Positions 1 through 8,370 of a stretch of 64,000 nucleotides of DNA are shown here, one piece after another. This DNA comes from RGIG7213 sp045545665 (GTDB lineage: Bacteria > Bacillota > Clostridia > Oscillospirales > CAG-272). The notes beneath the pieces are model-generated. The model saw only the letters and a list, made by a program, of their open reading frames with translations. It searched no databases and was not told the origin of the DNA. The stretch spans positions 29,383-93,382 of the forward strand of contig JAZQBL010000039.1 in assembly GCA_045545665.1 (NCBI GenBank). The letters run 5' to 3'. Position 1 is the stretch's first letter, and the number at the start of each line of letters is the position of its first letter. The position numbers and the translations under genes are program-made.

Positions 1-821
1 AAACGCAGATATATTTCGGGAATGACCAGCTTTTCCGCAACTACACCGGAGATCAGCGGCTCGGTGATATAAGGAATGCTCTTCACCAGTCCCATACCCG
101 TAACATCGGGCAGCTTGAACTTGCCCTTTGCCATTTCCTGTGCAAACACAAGCAGGTATTTGACGTAAAAAACCTTTGCTGCAGCGTGAGAATCCGGGTG
201 CAAATACTCAAATTGGCCCCGCTGGAACCATCCCGGATAGTTTGAAAGATCCCGCACCGCACTATTAACGCAAGCAAGGGAAAGTGCCATGATATCTCTG
301 TCTATATCGTTTTTTGCCGTTGCCTCCGTGATATGTACCTTAGCTTCTCTATACAGGTTAATATCGCCTTTCCACATTGCCGCAAGCGCAAGCAGCATAC
401 CGCCTGCGTTGACGGCGTAAAAGCCGGAATGTAAATTTAAGAAATGCCGTGCGTGTTCATACACCTTGTCGATCTCGCCGCGGCTGTAGGCAATCTCGGC
501 GGCAAACAACTGCTGTGCTTCGGGGTGATCAGCAAGGGATGCAATGACCTCGTTTGCCGAACCGGGCTTGGTATATAGGTCTGTCATATCGAGGAACGGA
601 GCCTTACGAATAAGGGGCTGATGTAGGGCAGAGTTTTCCTTTGCCGCTTTACCTTCCTTGCTTCTGCCGTCGATTGGGCGCTGAGCATCGGCAGGAATCA
701 TCCAATCCCGTCCTTTTCGCTCTGCTCCGGGAATTCTTCCTCGTTTACACAGGTCCTGCACATTCCTTACTGTCATTTTCCATTTTTCAGCCACTTGCTG
801 CGCTGTTATTTTATCTGCCAT
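1..821 (-). CDS. helix-turn-helix protein with helical repeat region (3' end beyond window)
   Basis: This open frame has no stop before the left edge, so only about 273 N-terminal residues are visible. Residues 1-50 form a small DNA-binding domain (ITAQQVAEKWKMTVRNVQ, then GRIPGAERKGRDWMIPADA), the pattern of excisionase/MerR-like HTH domains common in Clostridia. The rest is alpha-helical and resembles tetratricopeptide-type regulatory domains. I chose the ATG at 819-821 because AAGGGTG precedes it; an in-frame ATG at 840-842 would add seven residues. Base composition looks richer in G+C than the neighbouring core genes, fitting accessory DNA. The regulated target is unknown. Confidence 0.7.
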   Translation of the reverse strand, partial: MADKITAQQVAEKWKMTVRNVQDLCKRGRIPGAERKGRDWMIPADAQRPIDGRSKEGKAAKENSALHQPLIRKAPFLDMTDLYTKPGSANEVIASLADHPEAQQLFAAEIAYSRGEIDKVYEHARHFLNLHSGFYAVNAGGMLLALAAMWKGDINLYREAKVHITEATAKNDIDRDIMALSLACVNSAVRDLSNYPGWFQRGQFEYLHPDSHAAAKVFYVKYLLVFAQEMAKGKFKLPDVTGMGLVKSIPYITEPLISGVVAEKLVIPEIYLR

Positions 822-861
822 AGCCGCACCCTTATCTCTCATTTTTCAGAGCGTAAAGGGA

Positions 862-894
862 CGCCTTGTTTGTTATATAATAACCAACAAGGCG
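862..894. repeat. long near-perfect inverted repeat upstream of the HTH gene
   Basis: Two 15-nt arms flank a 3-nt loop (ATA), with 14 of 15 positions pairing; the arms begin CGCCTTGTT and end AACAAGGCG. It lies 20-70 bases upstream of the HTH gene start and downstream of its promoter, so it sits in the 5' leader. It could be an operator for the gene's own product or an RNA hairpin in the leader. It has no T-run, so it is not an obvious terminator. Confidence 0.6.
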
Positions 895-987
895 ATATCC
901 CCTTGAAAATTTTCGTATTATCCCCGTTATATGCTTCGTTATACCGCATATTACACAAGGGAACAATTCGTTATCTTACCCTCCTTT

Positions 988-1016
988 ATTATACTTCGTT
1001 ATAACGAGAATTGCAA
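988..1016 (-). promoter_or_regulatory. promoter for the HTH gene with a palindrome in the spacer
   Basis: On the minus strand TTGCAA and TATAAT are separated by 17 bases. The spacer carries TCGTTATAACGA, a perfect palindrome, so a repressor could block the promoter. The 10-mer TATAACGAAG, half of this site, recurs in the same orientation 60 bp downstream (994-1003 and 934-943). Autoregulation by the HTH protein is inferred. Confidence 0.6.
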
Positions 1017-1057
1017 GAGGATAAATTGTAACTTTTTTGAACAGTTTTTTGTAACGA

Positions 1058-1092
1058 GAAAAATCCGACCGTCTCGTTTGATGATCGGATTT
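1058..1092. terminator. hairpin with T-run, probable terminator
   Basis: AAATCCGA at 1061-1068 pairs with TCGGATTT at 1085-1092, with an A-run on the left that reads as a T-run on the minus strand. It separates the tRNA-side DNA from the HTH promoter. Confidence 0.45.
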
Positions 1093-1146
1093 CCTTTTGC
1101 CCCGTACCGGCTTTCACCCATTGGTCAATTTTTGCCCCTTTGAGCG

Positions 1147-1171
1147 AAAACCCCTGTGGTTTCGGGGTTTT
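1147..1171 (-). terminator. hairpin terminator next to the tRNA fragment
   Basis: AAAACCCC pairs with GGGGTTTT across a nine-base loop, followed by T residues on the minus strand. A second hairpin (GAACCGA/TCGGTTC, 1174-1195) lies between it and the tRNA fragment. It would stop transcripts reading leftward from the tRNA side. Confidence 0.5.
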
Positions 1172-1202
1172 TCGAACCGATATCTTTTTCGGTTCACACT
1201 GT

Positions 1203-1244
1203 TGGTTGCGGAGGAAGGACTTGAACCAACGACCTTCGGGTTAT
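1203..1244 (-). pseudogene. 3' fragment of tRNA-fMet, att-like direct repeat
   Basis: These 42 bases are identical to 1478-1519, the 3' part of the intact initiator tRNA gene (anticodon-loop edge, variable loop, T arm, acceptor 3' strand and CCA). The match stops abruptly at 1244/1245, where the 5' half of a tRNA should begin. A perfect copy of a tRNA 3' end in the same orientation downstream of the intact gene is the classic trace of site-specific integration. No integrase gene is visible in the window, so the element may lie to the left or be decayed. Confidence 0.75.
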
Positions 1245-1433
1245 CGCTTCGCGCCCGTCCCGTCGCATAGTCGAAATGCGTGCAAAGCGCAGCCTTGCTT
1301 CATTTCTCCTTGCTTTGGGGACAGCGCTTGTTCAAAGCATCACACCGTGATGTTTTGAACTTCGCTACCCAACGAGCACCACTCGTCGTGCTCATGCCCC
1401 AAAGCAAAGATGGAATTCTCACTCTCGGAATGA
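1245..1433. repeat. palindrome-rich segment between the two tRNA-fMet 3' copies
   Basis: No plausible gene was found here. An outer inverted repeat (1308-1320 with 1397-1409, 12 of 13 positions pairing, ending CCCCAAAGCAAAG) encloses two further hairpins: 1330-1343 with 1347-1360 (13 of 14 pairing) and GAGCAC at 1374-1379 with GTGCTC at 1388-1393. A fourth, CGCAT/ATGCG, spans 1264-1280. The segment could fold into a branched structure as RNA or single-stranded DNA. It may be a remnant or a non-autonomous element; the identity is unknown. Confidence 0.55.
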
Positions 1434-1464
1434 ATCAAAACAAAAAGCCACCCAAACGGGTGGC
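1434..1464 (-). terminator. terminator of the tRNA operon
   Basis: GCCACCC (1447-1453) pairs with GGGTGGC (1458-1464) around a 4-base loop. On the minus strand it is followed by TTTTTGTTTTG. It lies 13 bases past the tRNA-fMet 3' end. Confidence 0.85.
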
Positions 1465-1477
1465 TTTTCGTTTTAAC

Positions 1478-1553
<76 letters not shown>

Positions 1554-1581
1554 ATATGAATAGTGACCGGCTTTTAATAAA

Positions 1582-1669
1582 TGGTGCCGGAAACCGGGCT
1601 CGAACCGGTACGGGAAAAAATCCCACGAGATTTTAAGTCTCGGGCGTCTGCCTGTTCCGCCACTCCGGC
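1582..1669 (-). tRNA. tRNA-Leu (anticodon UAA)
   Basis: This is an 88-nt class II tRNA with encoded CCA, acceptor stem GCCGGAG, a long variable arm and T loop GGTTCGAGCC. The anticodon stem is CGAGA/TCTCG around the loop CTTAAAA, giving anticodon TAA. It is the first gene of a two-tRNA operon with tRNA-fMet. Confidence 0.93.
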
Positions 1670-1692
1670 ACATTGCCTCTCACTGTTCAAGT

Positions 1693-1721
1693 ATTGTATC
1701 ACACTTTTTTTGTTTTGTCAA
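1693..1721 (-). promoter_or_regulatory. promoter of the tRNA-Leu/tRNA-fMet operon
   Basis: On the minus strand TTGACA and TACAAT are separated by 17 bases, with TG one base upstream of the -10 (extended -10). The predicted start lies about 15 bases before tRNA-Leu. The 1722-1848 stretch between this promoter and the next gene is A/T-rich and holds nothing else I can identify. Confidence 0.8.
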
Positions 1722-1848
1722 GTCTTTTTTTGATTTTCTTTTCAAAAAGCAAAGATTTTTCTTTCCTCATTCGGCAATTCACTTGTTTACTACCATTCTG
1801 TACTGTATTCTTCTCGAGTCATCGTTTTTTTTCATCGTGCATGTCTTA

Positions 1849-2715
1849 TCATAATTCTTCGCTTGTATTTTTCTTATACCCTTCACCGAACACCGACGTT
1901 GCCGAAGTGACGATAATAAAAGCGTTTTCGTCTTCCTGTCTTACAATATCCTTCGCTTTTGGGAAATTTCTTGACTGAAGCACGCACATAATTACCTCTT
2001 TGCTATGATCCGTATACGCCCCTTTTCCGTCAAGAAAAGTTACCCCCGTTTCAATTTCGAGCAAAAGTCTTTTTGATATTTCCTCCGGCTTATCGGAAAT
2101 TATATACACAAGTCGTGCCGTATCAGAACCATACAAGACAGTATTGATCACCCTTGTTTGCAAGAAAGCCGCAACCGCCGCATAAAGTGCAGGAGATATA
2201 TTTTTGAAGCAAACAGCCGATGCGACTATTATTATACAGTCTATCACCAGAAACAGCGTACCTGTGCTTACGTGTCTGTATTTTGTTCTCAAAACACGTA
2301 TTATTATATCGGATCCGCCTGTTGTTGCACCGAATCTGAAAACAAGTCCTATTCCGACACCCGTCAAAAGTGCTCCGAATATTGCGGCAAGAAGCACGTC
2401 TTGTGTCAAATCAAGCTCAAACCTTGCTATAACGTCCATAAGAACAGATGCAAGTCCGACCGTGTAAACGGTTGAAAGCATAAACTTGATCCCGAATTTC
2501 ACAGCTCCGAGAATGAGTATCGGAATATTAATCAAAAACACCCACGTACCCGTATGAAATATACCGACAGTTTTATCAAGTATTATGGATATTCCCGACA
2601 CCCCTCCGGGTGCAAGGCTGTTGCTTTCAAAGAAAAGCGTTACTCCTGCGGCGTATATCAATGCGCCGATGGATATCATAAACAATCTTTTTAAAAATTC
2701 CGTTTTTTGTTTCAT
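1849..2715 (-). CDS. YitT family membrane protein
   Basis: The 288-residue protein has about six hydrophobic helices over residues 1-200 (GALIYAAGVTLFF at the start, then SLAPGGVSGISIIL) and a soluble C-terminal DUF2179 domain with GVTFLDGKGAYT and SVFGEGYKK. This is the full architecture of the YitT family (DUF161 plus DUF2179), whose transport or sensing role is not established. It starts 4 bases after the stop of the upstream AlgX-like gene, so the two are probably one operon. There is no strong ribosome-binding site, which suggests coupling. Confidence 0.9.
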   Translation of the reverse strand: MKQKTEFLKRLFMISIGALIYAAGVTLFFESNSLAPGGVSGISIILDKTVGIFHTGTWVFLINIPILILGAVKFGIKFMLSTVYTVGLASVLMDVIARFELDLTQDVLLAAIFGALLTGVGIGLVFRFGATTGGSDIIIRVLRTKYRHVSTGTLFLVIDCIIIVASAVCFKNISPALYAAVAAFLQTRVINTVLYGSDTARLVYIISDKPEEISKRLLLEIETGVTFLDGKGAYTDHSKEVIMCVLQSRNFPKAKDIVRQEDENAFIIVTSATSVFGEGYKKNTSEEL

Positions 2716-2719
2716 TCAT

Positions 2720-4930
2720 TTAACCCATAAACAAATTTCCGATATTTCTTTCGGCAACCACGTATATGATATAATCGGGTGCAAGCTCTTTTACAGCATC
2801 TCTGTCGATACCGTAATCCCACATTTCGCCGATATAAAGGTTTGAAAAATGTTCAGCCGTATAGGGCAGCATCTGCATAGCGTACGAATCGCGGACCATA
2901 TACGCCGAAGGAAGTCCGTCACCGTTTGCGGTAAGGCTGAATGCGTCGATAGCCTCGGGTCTTGATATAGTTTCGGGTTTTTCGTAGGATTCGTTGACCT
3001 TGCTTTCAAAGCGAGGAACGAGGTGCGGAACGCTTTCGCGTATTCTTTCTTCAACGCCTATAAAACCTGCAAGATCTCCGCCTATATCCGTCGTGTATTT
3101 TATATCGAAATCATCCATGTCATACGGTGCGGCATTCGGGAATTTCTCCGCTATTTTCTGCATAAGGCTTCGGTAACCGAAATAAGCCCCTATCTCCGTC
3201 CAGTGAGTATCTGTCTGATAATACAGTTTTCCCGCATCTTCATTTTCTTTTATTACGTCTGTAAGGTCGATGACAGATATACCGTCTATTTCCGACATTT
3301 TTTCAGCAAAAGCATTCTTTCTGCTTTCGTTTTCCTCAACCACACGGTTTTTGATCCTGTCTGAAACATCGCTGTCACCGTAAACTGTGAGCGGATTGGG
3401 CGCACAAAGAATAATGATCTCCGTTTCCTTACCCGTAAGCTTTCTTATATCGTCAAGCTGATGCTTTGCGTTTCTGTCCATATACGAAAGCTGTTTATCT
3501 GAAAATGCGTTTTCTTTTGTATAATCCTCAAGTGTTTGGTCGTAAAACAATCTTGAGCCGCTGCCTGTAATAATATTATCGGAATTTACCGTCTTTTTCG
3601 GGACCGACGTATATGCAGGAGAGGATACTTCCATTCCCTTCTTCTGTGCCGTTATCATTATATCACTGCCGCCGCTGTTTTCGACCGATATAATGAACAG
3701 TCCGTCAATACAAACCGTTTCTGAGGGTTTTCCTCCGCATTTGCCTACTATCTTCGCACCGTCTTCCGCCTTGCCGAAAACGAGCGTACTGCCGCGTGCA
3801 ACGGAAAGTGCTGTGTATATTTGAGGCTTTTCGGTAGGTATGCCGTTTGTGACACTTTCACCGTATGAAGAAGATGTGACCTCGTCAAGCCAGATATCGA
3901 GCTCATCTTCCCTTATAACGTGTACGACCGCATCGATGCCGTCTTCTTCACAAGCCAAAGCATTGGGTGCTGATACGACCTCCGCATAGCTTGCAGCAAA
4001 ATACGGCTTTAAAAGTGCTCTTTCATTTTCTGACGGTATTTGCAAAAGGAGCTTCGTATTTCCTTTGATCCCCGAATCTTTTTCAGCCGTTGTAACGGTT
4101 ATACCGTTTTCTTTTTCAACAACCGCGTATTTCAACTCAAGCGGTGACATATCCACCGTATACGTTATATTTTTCACGGTCTTTTTCATACCGACGCGTT
4201 CTGCAAGCTCTTTTCCGTCAGTTTCCGTCTTCGTAAGCTCAAGGTGGTTTATATTAAACGGTGTAAAAGCTTTACCTACGTCTTGTGCTATTGCATCGTA
4301 TACGTAGTAAGCGCCGAGAGAGTTTATTGAATTTTCCGTGTTGTTATAAAGATTATATCCATCCGTGTAATTATTTATTACTTCCGCAAGGGATGATATA
4401 TCGACTGTCGTATTTTCATTCATATATTCGATAAGCTTTGACGAGCGTGTATTTTCCGATATTTCATCCCCAAACGGAGATATTTCATCGTACACGGTCT
4501 GCGTGTTCGGTATGATATAAAGACAATATTCCGCGCCGTTGTTTTCATAAAAAGACTTTACGTTCTGAAGTGTATCTGCAATTTTTGAAAGCTCTTCTTC
4601 CGAATACGTATATTCACCGTTAAAGTCCTTCTTATAGTCAAACGTATCCGTCTTTACGGGAAATAAAAATCCGTTCTTTCCGTTTTTAACGTCGTTTGAG
4701 GAAACCCTGCCTGTGAGATTATACACCGTTTTTCTGAAGATAGATGCAGGTGTATTATCACTTATCCCTCCGTATACAGAATGTGAGAGCTTTTGAAAAA
4801 AGCCTGTCTCGTCATCGTTTGAATAATTTTCTTTATACGCGCACACGGTCGCCGCGGAAATATATATGATTGCAATAAACAATATAGCGGCAGCTGTTGA
4901 TATTATTACTTTTCGTGTTTTCTTTGTCAT
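2720..4930 (-). CDS. membrane-anchored tandem AlgX/DHHW (SGNH-like) protein
   Basis: The 736-residue protein starts with one N-terminal membrane anchor (residues 8-30) and is otherwise extracellular. The second half (about 455-736) has the hallmarks of AlgX/AlgJ/DHHW acetyltransferase-like domains: SRLFYDQ, DTHW at 574-577 within YQTDTHWTEIGAYF, and a possible nucleophile in RDSY (S682). The first half (85-350) appears to be a diverged copy: FLFPVKTD, and YNNTENSINSLGAYY lines up with the DTHW block but has lost the Asp, His and Trp. A beta-rich linker joins the halves. AlgX/AlgJ proteins act on cell-surface glycans, usually with an MBOAT partner; none is visible nearby, and the substrate is unknown. 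Confidence 0.72.
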   Translation of the reverse strand: MTKKTRKVIISTAAAILFIAIIYISAATVCAYKENYSNDDETGFFQKLSHSVYGGISDNTPASIFRKTVYNLTGRVSSNDVKNGKNGFLFPVKTDTFDYKKDFNGEYTYSEEELSKIADTLQNVKSFYENNGAEYCLYIIPNTQTVYDEISPFGDEISENTRSSKLIEYMNENTTVDISSLAEVINNYTDGYNLYNNTENSINSLGAYYVYDAIAQDVGKAFTPFNINHLELTKTETDGKELAERVGMKKTVKNITYTVDMSPLELKYAVVEKENGITVTTAEKDSGIKGNTKLLLQIPSENERALLKPYFAASYAEVVSAPNALACEEDGIDAVVHVIREDELDIWLDEVTSSSYGESVTNGIPTEKPQIYTALSVARGSTLVFGKAEDGAKIVGKCGGKPSETVCIDGLFIISVENSGGSDIMITAQKKGMEVSSPAYTSVPKKTVNSDNIITGSGSRLFYDQTLEDYTKENAFSDKQLSYMDRNAKHQLDDIRKLTGKETEIIILCAPNPLTVYGDSDVSDRIKNRVVEENESRKNAFAEKMSEIDGISVIDLTDVIKENEDAGKLYYQTDTHWTEIGAYFGYRSLMQKIAEKFPNAAPYDMDDFDIKYTTDIGGDLAGFIGVEERIRESVPHLVPRFESKVNESYEKPETISRPEAIDAFSLTANGDGLPSAYMVRDSYAMQMLPYTAEHFSNLYIGEMWDYGIDRDAVKELAPDYIIYVVAERNIGNLFMG

Positions 4931-5051
4931 AAAATCATCTCCGTAAAATCATTTTATTAAGTAATGCGGAATAGTATTATACAGCTTACATTTTATCATA
5001 CACATACCGATAATGCAAGTATAAAGTTTGAATATTTTCAGGAGTTAACCA

Positions 5052-7634
5052 ATGACAAAATATGAAGATTTCAAAGGTCTTACATCAAAAGAAGCAACCC
5101 TTTCCGCAGAAAAAAGCGGAAAGAACCGTGTGACAAGAAAGAAACGGCATTCGTTTTTCAAGCAATTTATTTCTTCGTTCAACGATCCTATAATAAAAAT
5201 ACTTTTGGGGACTCTTTTAATCAACGCCTTATTCTGGATAAAGGATTTTGATCCGTACGAGGCAGTCGGTATAGTATCGGCAATACTGATTTCGACGTTC
5301 ATTTCAGCACTTTCCGAATACGGCTCGGAGGGAGCGTTTTTGTCTTTGCTTGAAGAAAGCGAAAAATGCACGTGTTCTGTGATAAGAGACGGAAAAATAT
5401 CCTCTTTGCCGCCGTCGGAGCTTGTATGCGGTGACATCGTTTTACTGATACCCGGAGAAAAAATACACGCAGACGGCGTCATCGTGCACGGGAAGGTTAC
5501 GGTAAACCAATCGGCACTGAACGGAGAAAGCAAGGAAGTTATAAAAATGCCTTCGGATGGCGGAGCTTTCGGCGGAATACTGTCGCAAAACACACTGCTT
5601 TCGGGAACGCTTATATGCGAAGGTGACGGTCTTATGCAGATAAAAGCCGTTGGCGACGGTACATATTACGGAAAAATAGCAGGCGAATTGCAGACAAAAG
5701 GCGCGGAAAGTCCGTTAAAAGAAAAGCTCTCGGTGCTTGCACGTTCCATAAGCAAGCTCGGATTTTTTTCTGCCTTTCTCGTTGCATTTGCGGATCTGTT
5801 CAACGCAGTAATAATAGACAACTCATACAGTAAAGAGCTTATATTTACATTTTTGTCCTCGCCTGAAGCGGTTATGCAAGCACTGTTACACGCGGTAACT
5901 CTTGCGCTCACCGTCGTTATCGTTGCAGTACCCGAAGGCTTACCTATGATGATAGGTGTGGTGCTTTCCGCAAACATCAAAAAGATGAAAAAAGACAACG
6001 TGCTTGTGCGAAAGCCCGTGGGAATAGAGACGGCAGGCTGCATGAACATACTGTTCACGGATAAAACCGGAACGCTTACGTACGGCAAACCGACTGTGTC
6101 CGATTTTATTATGGCAAACGGTGACGTTCTTCCCTTTTCGGCTTTCAAACAGACTGATGCTTACAAGCTGTTTTCCTGCTGCAGTATTTTAACGTCATCA
6201 TGCAAGCGCACCGACGGTGAAGCAGTGGGCGGAAACAACACCGACAGAGCCGTTTTTTCAGTATCCGATGAAAAATATTCAAAAGATTACACGACAGTAA
6301 AAACGGTTGAATTTACAAGCAAAAGAAAATATTCTTCGGCAACGGCTGTGAAGAATAACAAAAAAAGAACGTTTTACAAAGGTGCGTACGAGGTATTATT
6401 TTCAAAATGCACTCACGGCATTGACAGATCGGGGAACGTCGTTAAAATTGACAAAGCCTTCAGCGATACCGTAAAACAGTTTGCCGAAAACAGCGGGCGT
6501 ATTCTTTTGCTCGCTTATTCCGATGAAAGTGACTGTCTTACGCTCATATGTGCCGTAAATATGAAGGACGGTCTGAGACGTGAAGCAAAAAGTTCGGTAA
6601 AGCGTCTGCAAAAAGCAGGCGTTGACGTTGTTATGATAACAGGTGACGGTCCTGACACGGCAAAATCCATAGCTGTTGATTCGGGTATTCTCTTCGGAAA
6701 AAGGCGGAAGATCGTAACGGGAGTCGAGCTTTCGGGGATGACTGACGATGAAATCAAAAAAGAACTTCCCTCTATTGCCGCAGTTGCAAGAGCTTATCCC
6801 GAAGACAAAAGCAGGCTTGTGAAAATTTGTATGAGCGAGGGACTCGTTGCCGCAATGACAGGAGATGGAATAAACGACTCCCCCGCCTTAAAACATGCGG
6901 ACGTCGGTTTTGCACCGGGATCGTCTGCATCCGTAGCAAAAGAGGCATCCGACATAATCATACTTGATGACAACATCTCATCCGTGACAAAAGCAGTCCT
7001 TTACGGAAGAACGATATTAAAAAACATAAAAAAATTCTTGATGTTTCAGCTCACGATGAATTTTTGTGCCGTTGCCGTTTCGCTGTTTGCTCCTTTGATA
7101 GGCTGTGAAACGCCCGTAACCGTGTTACAAATGTTGTGGATAAATATCATAATGGATACTCTGGCAGGGCTTGCATTTGCAACCGAAGAAGCAAGGGAGG
7201 AATATATGAGCGAGCCGCCAACAGGAAAAAACGAACGGATACTTACAAAACCGATGATCGTAAATATACTTTACAGCGGCATCATATGCGTCGTCATTAT
7301 GCTTTGGTATCTGCTTTCGGATTTCGTTTATAATTTCTTTTCAGGGCACAATACGGAATTTTACTGCGGTTTTTTCGGCCTTTTTGTTTTTTTGGGCGTT
7401 TTTAACTGTTTTAACGTAAGAACACATAGATTAAACCTGTTTTCACACATAACAAAAAACAAACTGTTTATTCCCATAATAAGTGCAGTAGTCGGCGTTC
7501 AGCTTTTGCTTATGTACTTCGGCGGAAGTATTTTCCGCTGTGCTGTACTGAATTTCAGACAGATATCTTTTGTTTTACTTTTGTCATCGCTTATAATACC
7601 GCTTGATATGATCAGAAAGCTTTTCTCAAAATAG
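5052..7634 (+). CDS. type IIB (PMCA-like) calcium-transporting P-type ATPase
   Basis: The 860-residue protein has the full P-type ATPase order: actuator motif NGES (157-160), PEGLP in transmembrane helix 4 (294-298), phosphorylation motif DKTGTLT (D337) and hinge TGDGINDSPA. Helix 6 reads LWINIIMDT and helix 5 FQLTMN, which keeps the Asn and Asp ligands of one Ca2+ site but not the helix-5 Glu of SERCA; this is the pattern of plasma-membrane (IIB) pumps. It probably exports Ca2+. AGGAG lies 8 bases before the ATG. It is transcribed alone, divergent from the AlgX gene. Mn2+ is the main alternative substrate. Confidence 0.9.
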   Translation: MTKYEDFKGLTSKEATLSAEKSGKNRVTRKKRHSFFKQFISSFNDPIIKILLGTLLINALFWIKDFDPYEAVGIVSAILISTFISALSEYGSEGAFLSLLEESEKCTCSVIRDGKISSLPPSELVCGDIVLLIPGEKIHADGVIVHGKVTVNQSALNGESKEVIKMPSDGGAFGGILSQNTLLSGTLICEGDGLMQIKAVGDGTYYGKIAGELQTKGAESPLKEKLSVLARSISKLGFFSAFLVAFADLFNAVIIDNSYSKELIFTFLSSPEAVMQALLHAVTLALTVVIVAVPEGLPMMIGVVLSANIKKMKKDNVLVRKPVGIETAGCMNILFTDKTGTLTYGKPTVSDFIMANGDVLPFSAFKQTDAYKLFSCCSILTSSCKRTDGEAVGGNNTDRAVFSVSDEKYSKDYTTVKTVEFTSKRKYSSATAVKNNKKRTFYKGAYEVLFSKCTHGIDRSGNVVKIDKAFSDTVKQFAENSGRILLLAYSDESDCLTLICAVNMKDGLRREAKSSVKRLQKAGVDVVMITGDGPDTAKSIAVDSGILFGKRRKIVTGVELSGMTDDEIKKELPSIAAVARAYPEDKSRLVKICMSEGLVAAMTGDGINDSPALKHADVGFAPGSSASVAKEASDIIILDDNISSVTKAVLYGRTILKNIKKFLMFQLTMNFCAVAVSLFAPLIGCETPVTVLQMLWINIIMDTLAGLAFATEEAREEYMSEPPTGKNERILTKPMIVNILYSGIICVVIMLWYLLSDFVYNFFSGHNTEFYCGFFGLFVFLGVFNCFNVRTHRLNLFSHITKNKLFIPIISAVVGVQLLLMYFGGSIFRCAVLNFRQISFVLLLSSLIIPLDMIRKLFSK

Positions 7635-7654
7635 TTATTAATATAATATTCTAC

Positions 7655-7683
7655 TTGACAACAATACCATTATGTAGTATAAT
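7655..7683 (+). promoter_or_regulatory. consensus promoter of the glycan/ATP-grasp cluster
   Basis: TTGACA and TATAAT match the sigma-A consensus at all twelve positions with a 17-bp spacer. The site lies 34 bp before the phosphoglycosyl transferase start, and GGGGGAG serves as its ribosome-binding site. It implies strong expression of the downstream cluster. Confidence 0.85.
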
Positions 7684-7716
7684 ATATTGTAAGATAAGTG
7701 TACATATGGGGGAGCT

Positions 7717-8370
7717 ATGAAACACAAGCCGGGATTTTACGAAAAATACGTTAAGCGTCCGCAGGACTTTATTTTGTCATTGTTAGCTCTGACAGTTCTT
7801 TTTCCTGTCATACTTATCGTTGCTTTGATCGTGCGCATAAAGCTTGGCTCGCCCGTTGTTTTCAAGCAAGAGCGTCCCGGGCTTAACGAAAAAATATTCA
7901 AGCTTTACAAGTTCAGAACGATGAGTGATGAAAAAGACGAAAACGGCGAGCTTTTGCCCGATGAACTGCGTTTGGGCAAATTCGGAAAAGTACTCAGAAG
8001 CACGTCGCTTGACGAGCTTCCGTCACTTATCAACATCATAAAAGGCGATATTTCAATAGTAGGTCCCCGTCCGCTTCTTGTCAGATATCTTCCGCGATAT
8101 AACGAGCATCAGGCAAGACGTCACGAGGTCAGACCGGGGTTCACGGGTTACGCGCAGACAAACGGAAGAAATGCAATAACCTGGGAACAAAAGTTTGATT
8201 ACGACGTTGAATACGTAGACAACATCACATTCATCGGAGATTGGAAAATAATATTCAAAACTGTCCTGACGGTTTTGAAGCGAGACGGTATAACGTCCGA
8301 AACCTCCGTCACGATGGAAGAATTCATGGGCAGTGATACAGTTGAAAAGGCAAAGGAGTCGTTGACGTGA
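7717..8370 (+). CDS. initiating sugar-phosphate transferase (PglC/EpsL-like phosphoglycosyl transferase)
   Basis: The 217-residue monotopic membrane enzyme has one hydrophobic re-entrant helix (about 17-40), then KLYKFRTMSD, the catalytic Asp-Glu dyad in SLDELPSLINI, and IVGPRPLL with the RPGFTGYAQ block. This family moves a sugar-1-phosphate from a nucleotide sugar to undecaprenyl phosphate, the first step of surface glycan assembly. The short length and lack of an N-terminal four-helix domain place it with the small PglC/EpsL group rather than WcaJ. The next frame starts on a GTG inside its stop (GTGA), so translation is coupled. Confidence 0.92.
   Translation: MKHKPGFYEKYVKRPQDFILSLLALTVLFPVILIVALIVRIKLGSPVVFKQERPGLNEKIFKLYKFRTMSDEKDENGELLPDELRLGKFGKVLRSTSLDELPSLINIIKGDISIVGPRPLLVRYLPRYNEHQARRHEVRPGFTGYAQTNGRNAITWEQKFDYDVEYVDNITFIGDWKIIFKTVLTVLKRDGITSETSVTMEEFMGSDTVEKAKESLT

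Noticed and set aside
934..1003. lox-like recombination site
   Set aside because: The repeats TATAACGAAG resemble part of loxP, but they are direct rather than inverted around a spacer and one overlaps a promoter, so operator sites fit better.
2158..2475. Plus-strand frames opposite YitT and other long genes
   Set aside because: They lie antisense to well-supported genes, have no ribosome-binding site and no recognisable domain.
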